Assembly: GCF_001411555.2 (NCBI RefSeq)
Contig: NC_049903.1
Location: forward strand, 26,114,270-26,178,269
Direction of reading: 5' to 3'
Length of the DNA stretch: 64,000 nt
DNA from: Juglans regia
Taxonomy: Eukaryota > Streptophyta > Magnoliopsida > Fagales > Juglandaceae
Each line of letters opens with the position of its first letter. Position 1 is the first letter of the stretch. The translations under genes and the position numbers were made by a program. Shown piece by piece: positions 59,280 to 64,000 of this stretch. The notes beneath the pieces are model-generated. The model was not told the DNA's origin, made no database searches, and saw nothing but the letters and a program-made list of their open reading frames with translations.

Positions 59280-59303
59280 CTATCATTCCGAGTGGAATGA
59301 TAG
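59280..59303 (+). other. Perfect 10-bp-stem hairpin in L6
   Basis: CTATCATTCC (59280-59289) and GGAATGATAG (59294-59303) pair perfectly around GAGT. The same hairpin in L2 (8993-9014) has C-G in place of the T-A pair at the fourth position. The companion hairpin is at 59243-59263. Confidence 0.85.
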
Positions 59304-59712
59304 AAGTTATGTCAGGAATCGACTGGGATGAGATTGATGGAGCTCTGGATTCGCATGATTAAGGAGGAGTTGGATTTGGAAAGGAAGCTGGACTTAATTT
59401 TGATGTTCCTAGACCAAGTCATTTATGCTTTAGATCGCATGAAGAGAATGATATGACTTTGTATATAAGTCTATGCTACTTTATTATTTTGAACATGATG
59501 ATTATCTAATGAAGTTGAGATATTTTAGTTATTCTAGCATATTTTTCACCTTAACCTTTTATTTCTGCTACGATTATTGCATACTGTTAGTTGCATACTA
59601 GGATGCATTGCATATTAACTGTCATGAACGGGGGTATGTAACCTTGTGTTGCATGTCTCAATGCTCTAAATCTCTGTTTCATCCCAAGCAGGGATTGGGG
59701 GCGTCACAGCGG

Positions 59713-59724
59713 TGATATCAAAGC
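59713..59724 (+). other. Gypsy primer-binding site (degenerate)
   Basis: TGATATCAAAGC starts four bases after the LTR. It differs from the initiator-Met tRNA site TGGTATCAGAGC by two G-to-A changes. It marks the start of the internal region. Confidence 0.7.
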
Positions 59725-59870
59725 AGCTCGTCTCTGGGTAAACCCACATGTCCTTAGGAACCTTATGCCAGAATATAGGTTTGAATCATTAGTCTTGCAT
59801 AGGCTTGAATCTTGCAATTAGAGCTACGTTTGATACGCATATATAGCAGGCGTCAAAAGGATTAAGACAA

Positions 59871-60800
59871 GATGACACGTGGCAGACAAGAGAGGAACGC
59901 TGATGGTTCTAACATCCACATAGGTCAGGATCGATGTTTCAATGGGGTGATTTGGTAAATGCGATTCGTCAAATGGCGGAGACCATGAAGCAGCAGCAGG
60001 AAGTAATCCTGCGACAGAACCAGCAACGCCTGCTGATTGAGAACCGAGGGTGTTCCTATGAGAAGTTCCCAATATATAGATACCGCAATTTCATGGGAAC
60101 TGAGGGACCCATGAAAGCTAACAAGTGGCTATTAGGTCTCTATAGGACCTTCGAGATAAGCAGATGTACTAAAGAATAGAAGGTATAGTACGCGAGGCAC
60201 ATGCTGCAAGGTGAAGCTGGAATTTGGTGGGACACCAAGAGGCAACTTCTGATTAGAGAATTGGAAAATATCACCATTTTGACCTGGGAGAGGTTTAAGA
60301 GGACTTTGACAATCGTTTATTCCCAGAGTCAATGAAGACTCAGAAGGCCTAGGAGTTTGCCACGTTGGTACAAGGAAATCTCACTGTTGAGCAGTAGGCT
60401 ACAAAGTTTATGGAGCTGGGAAGGTTTGCCCACACTTGATTGCTACTAAGAAAATGCAAGCCCAAACGTTTCAAGCAGGGCTGAATCCTAGAATTCGTTG
60501 TTATGTGGCTGGATTCCGCATCCAAAACTTCCAAGAGTTTGTTAATGTGGCTACAATAGCAGAGGCAGACCAATGAAATATGACAGCTCAGATCAACCTC
60601 GAGAGAAAGAAGGCTTCTACCTTCACTACTAGCGGGAATAATGCTAAGATGAAGATTATTCAAGGAGCTAACAAGGGAAAAGGCGTTATAATAGCTCCAC
60701 CTATCACCTGTAAGAAATGTGGAAAGAACCACAGTGGTGAATACCGTGTGGGCCTAGGAGTGTGCTGCCGATGGGGACAGTCGGGGCATATGATCTAGGA
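59871..60800 (+). pseudogene. Gypsy gag remnant
   Basis: Decayed capsid-nucleocapsid region in several frames. 59934-60179 reads DLVNAIRQMAETMKQQQEV and then GTEGPMKANKWLLGLYRTFEI, a typical retrotransposon gag start. Later fragments include GEAGIWWDTKR. The zinc knuckle near 60760-60805 reads CCRWGQSGHMI, a stop, then EC: the second cysteine of CX2CX4HX4C is replaced by Trp and the motif contains a stop. It follows the LTR and primer site, with protease next. It is non-functional. Confidence 0.8.
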
Positions 60801-61049
60801 ATGCCCACAGAATGTTCAAGGAGGAAAGAACATTCCTAACAAAAAACCCAATCAAAGGCCACCTGCTCAAGCCCGTGTTTATGCCATCACCCCTAATGAT
60901 ATCAGTGAGGAAATCCTCAAGGACGAGGAAACAGACGTTATCACTGGTATTTTCCTTCAATACCCCTCTTTAGAAATTATCTTTGGAAATAGCTGCTTAG
61001 TACTCAGTAGTTGATTACACCTTAGGAAAAATCGCGTTATACGAATATA

Positions 61050-61330
61050 CGGCTTGCACTTTATTTGACTCTGGAACCACAAAATTGTTTGTATCCGTTA
61101 CATTTACGCGTACATGTAACTTGCCGACTCAAACCACTACCTCAAGCTATAGTAGTGTCGTTTCCCGATGGAAGCATGATCACCTGTACCCGTGTGTTGA
61201 AGAAATGTCCTCTGACCCTAAAGGGAAGATTAATGGACGCTGACCTAATCATCTTTGATCAACTAGGGTTCGACGTTATACTAGGGATGGACTGGCTGTC
61301 CAAACACTACGCTAGGATAGATTGTTGAAA
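61050..61330 (+). pseudogene. Gypsy protease remnant
   Basis: An aspartic protease that normally cleaves the polyprotein. The active-site stretch FDSGTT is at about 61058-61075 in one frame. The rest (VVSFPDGSMI, then DLIIFDQLGFDVILGMDWLSKHYARIDC) continues in another, so a frameshift lies between. The ILGMDWL motif is characteristic of Ty3/gypsy proteases of the chromovirus type. Confidence 0.8.
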
Positions 61331-61574
61331 TAAGGAGATAATCTTCAATTCGCCCGAGGGTAGACATATTTGTCATACAGGAGGGATGGTAAAGGCTACC
61401 CCCTCTCTGATTTCAGCTTTGTAGGTAAGGTAGTGCATCGCTAATGGTGCCACGGCCTACTTAGCCCTCATAATGGAGAGTTATGGTAATGATAAGGAGA
61501 TACGAGGGATACCTGTACTTGAGGAATACTCTAAGGTTTCCACTGACGATCTACCCGGATTACCACCTGATAGA

Positions 61575-62430
61575 GAAATTTAGTTCACCATAGAACTAGA
61601 ACCCACAACGACCCCTGTCCATAAAACCCCTTACCGTATGGCCCCTCTAGAATTGAAGGAGCTAAAAGAGCAAATAGAAGAGCTACTGGAGAAGGGCTTC
61701 ATTCGACCTAGTTCATCACCTTGGGGAGAGTCAGTTCTATTTGTTAAGAAGAAGGATGGATCATTGAGGATGTGCATTGACGATAAGGAATTGAACAAAG
61801 TAACAGTGAAGAATAAGTACCTGTTACCACGTATCGATGACCTACTAGATCAATTGCAAGGAGCATCGATGTTCTCTAAGATAGATTTAAGGTCTGGTTA
61901 TCATCAGCTCAAGATTAGGGAGAAGGATATCCCCAAGACGACGTTTCGAACCAGATACTGACATTACGAATTCTTAGTAATGTCCTTTTGTCTAACCAAT
62001 GCCCCTGCTGCCTTCATGGATATGAAGAACAGAGTATTCAGACCCTATCTGGATAGCTTTGTTGTTGTATTCATCGAAGATATATTGATTTATTCGAGCA
62101 GCGAAGAAGATCGCAAGCAGCATCTTCGTTTAGCATTGGAAAAGCTTAAGGAAAACCATTTGTATGCCAAATTAAGTGCGAGTTTTGGCTTAAGGAGGTA
62201 AAATTTTTAGGGCATGTGATTTCAAGTCAAGGAGTATCAGTCGATCCCAGCAAAATTGAAGCTGTAGTAAGCTGGAAGCGACCGACGAATGTGCACAAAA
62301 TTCGGAGTTTTTTGGGATTAGCTGGTTACTATCGGCGATTCGTGGAGAGATTCTCTAAGTTGTCAGGACCCCTCATTGCCCTAACTAAGAAGAATGCTGG
62401 GTATGTTTGTATAGAGAAGTGTGAGTAGAG
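61575..62430 (+). pseudogene. Gypsy reverse transcriptase remnant
   Basis: It copies element RNA into DNA. Blocks in order: [76 protein letters not shown], a stop at 61959-61961, [12 protein letters not shown], the catalytic site [12 protein letters not shown], then a frameshift near 62195 and [31 protein letters not shown]. The FIDD motif expected here reads FIED, replacing a catalytic aspartate. The two stops, the shift and this change make it inactive. Motif order places it in Ty3/gypsy, probably Tekay-type. Confidence 0.88.
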
Positions 62431-62434
62431 TTTT

Positions 62435-62962
62435 GTGGAACTCAAGGAAAGGCTCACAACTGTGCCAGTACTAGTCCTACCTGAACCTCATAAACCTTAT
62501 GTAGTATTTAGTGACGCATCCAAATTAGGACTTGGATGTGTGCTCGTGCAAGAGGAACAAGTTGTTGCCTACGCTTCAAGACAACTGAAGAACCATGAGC
62601 AGAACTACACCACCCATGACCTGGAGTTAGCCGCTGTAGTTTTCACCTTAAAGATATGGAGGCATTATTTATATGGCGCAAAGTGTGAAATCTACACCGA
62701 TCACCAGAGCCTCAAGTACTTGTTTGGTCAGAAGAATTTGAATATGAGGCAGAGAAAGTGGTTAGAAACTATTAGCGACTACCAGTTTGAGATTAAGTAT
62801 CACCCTGGCAAGGCTAATATAGTGGCATATGCGCTAAGTCGAAAGACGCGAAGGGATAATTCCATAGGTTGTGCCTCGGAAGTAGAGTCCCTTCTGCATA
62901 GTATGAGAAGGTTGTTGATCAAGGATCTTCCTGCTGAAGTATCCCTAACCACAGTACAATAA
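62435..62962 (+). pseudogene. Gypsy RNase H remnant
   Basis: This open stretch of 175 residues follows a TAG at 62427-62429. RNase H removes RNA from the RNA-DNA hybrid. Recognised motifs are [17 protein letters not shown] (first Asp), [22 protein letters not shown] (Glu), [12 protein letters not shown] (Asp) and [23 protein letters not shown]. It reads VAYALSRK where ADALSRK is usual, so one more Asp is replaced by Tyr. It connects RT to integrase as in Ty3/gypsy pol. Confidence 0.85.
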
Positions 62963-63015
62963 ATTGTACCAACAGAAAGGGAAGAAGTGAAGAAGCATTA
63001 GATAGAGGATCCCAA

Positions 63016-63365
63016 ATGGGTAGTCTACAGAAGATAGATAAGAAGGAAGGACCTGAAGGTTTCAACCTAAAAAATGATGGGTTGCAATACTACAAAGACC
63101 GAAAAGTTATCACAGCTGATCAAGAAATCGAGAATAAGATACTAAGGGAAGCACATCAGACTCCATACACAGCCCACCCAGGGATCACCAAAATGTATCA
63201 AGATTTGAAACAACACTTTTGGTAGAAAGGATTAAAAAGGGACGTAGCGGATTGTGTTAATAGATGCTCAATTTGTAGAACGGTCAAGGCAGAGCATCAG
63301 AAGTCCGCTAGAGATTTACAACCACTCCCAATTGCAGAATGGAAATGGGAGGACATATTGATTGA
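63016..63365 (+). pseudogene. Gypsy integrase N-terminal remnant, truncated
   Basis: It retains the zinc-binding N-terminal part of integrase: EAHQTPYTAHPGITKMYQDLKQHFW, a stop at 63223-63225, then DVADCVNRCSICRTVKAEHQ and LPIAEWKWEDI, giving an HHCC pattern. The catalytic DDE core, any chromodomain and the 3' LTR are missing. The sequence changes abruptly near 63365 to unrelated AT-rich DNA. Confidence 0.82.
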
Positions 63366-64000
63366 GTTGAATTATTGCATATTTTATACATTTAGAACCA
63401 ATATATTTTATTTATTTCATTACATTATTATTGGTTTTAGATGAAAAAAATGGTTAAGATGAATAAATCCGAGTTGTGATTTAAATTTGTTAATAGCACG
63501 ATTTATGCTTAATTTTATAACTTGTGATTTAATTAGACAATGTTCATTCACATGCACAACATATTTTTGATATTCTATTATTCTTATTTTATTTTATTTC
63601 TAATTTCTATTATTTTATTTCTCATTTCAAATTCAAAGGACTTTCAAGTGGACAAGACGTTAGAACAACCTAAGAACTTTCAACGAGTGTATGACTCTTC
63701 AAATAAGGATAATGATAGGGTGTGAGAGTAATTCGGATCAGTGTCTAAAATGCGTTAGGAGACAGAATGGACACATTTTAGTATTTTAATCATAAATTTC
63801 CGCTCAAATATCGGATTGATACGATTCTTAATGTGTTGGAAAGCTATCTTAATGGGCTACAAAGTTTTCTCTAATAAGGATTTCCAAATTCGAACTCCTG
63901 AAGTGCAAACGTGGCTGCCAAGTTGAGTCCTAAAATTTAAGCAATTTTGTGTGCAGGAATGTGAAGACATTAGGGTTTCATTCCTACTCTATTTAAGCAT
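63366..64000. other. Unassigned AT-rich sequence replacing the 3' half of the gypsy element
   Basis: It starts TTGATTGAGTTGAATTATTGC right at the integrase break. It contains TTGGAAAGCTATCTTAATGGGC and ends ATTAGGGTTTCATTCCTACTC followed by TATTTAAG at the window edge. This arrangement resembles the beginning of another LTR inserted in the plus direction, but its far end lies outside the window. The 61-residue ORF at 63540-63725 is not recognised. Confidence 0.4.

Larger units (their letters stand above)
52828..59708 (+). mobile_element. Gypsy 5' LTR L6, split by L7
   Basis: The LTR starts TGTAACACCCTAC at 52828, is interrupted at 53250-57794 by L7, resumes at 57795 and ends GGGGGCGTCACA at 59708. 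Without L7 it is about 2.33 kb. It is followed at once by a primer site and gag-pol remnants in the same orientation, which establishes it as a 5' LTR and anchors the LTR reading of L1-L5. Two perfect hairpins lie at 59243-59263 and 59280-59303. The LTR core block present in the other copies is deleted here near 58900. Confidence 0.85.

Noticed and set aside
61575..63365. Integrated pararetrovirus (caulimovirid) instead of a retrotransposon
   Set aside because: The order protease, RT, RNase H, integrase with a flanking LTR and tRNA primer site is that of Ty3/gypsy. Plant pararetroviruses lack integrase, and no movement or coat protein is seen.
1..64000. tRNA, rRNA or other structured RNA genes
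   Set aside because: I looked for tRNA B-box and A-box pairs with a cloverleaf and for conserved rRNA words by eye and found none. The only tRNA-like matches are the retroelement primer sites.

Overview
This window looks like repeat-dense nuclear DNA of a woody eudicot. The supporting signs are a spliced plant acylphosphatase gene, Athila and Ty3/gypsy (probably Tekay-type) retrotransposons, plant L1-type LINEs, a TRIM element and hAT/Mutator-type MITEs. The GATGAG-rich and GTTTGGAT-ended MITEs suggest Fagales (walnut, oak or birch relatives), but I hold that loosely. I can support only one host gene: a two-exon acylphosphatase gene at 31944-33415 (+), with a TRIM retroelement in its intron.

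Left block (1-21.7 kb). An Athila-type LTR runs off the left edge. A solo LTR of a second family (B, 1095-4377) carries a hAT MITE. A further B copy, scattered as fragments to 18830, has been split by three large solo LTRs: L1 (4661-8157, +), L2 (8579-13013, -) and L3 (13430-17384, +). Each shows TG...CA ends and flanking 5-bp duplications. A truncated minus-strand relative, L4, fills about 18.9-21.66 kb.

Middle block (21.7-35.6 kb). An Athila element (LTR, primer site, gag, protease) is broken in its protease region by a plant L1 LINE. The LINE is in turn split by solo LTR L5 (25753-29271, -), flanked by an exact AAGAG duplication. The LINE stops about 200 bp before the acylphosphatase start codon. 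Downstream of the gene lies a second LINE relic with AT-rich MITEs.

Right block (35.6-64 kb). Family C LTR sequence is nested inside itself (inner copy 35677-38799, duplication CTATT; outer copy to about 41.6 kb). MITEs and an AT-rich minisatellite follow. Next is a 6.6-kb unidentified repetitive unit (about 45.25-51.89 kb) bounded by roughly 620-bp inverted repeats and containing 103-bp and 66-bp tandem repeats. At the right, a decayed Ty3/gypsy element has its 5' LTR (L6) split by solo LTR L7 (53250-57794), then a primer site and gag-protease-RT-RNase H-integrase remnants, broken off near 63365.

I found no new gene system. The least expected observation is a pair of hairpins conserved, with compensatory base changes, in the 3' part of the LTRs; the first hairpin appears in all three LTR families. 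Repeat names and host order are inferred from motifs, not database searches.
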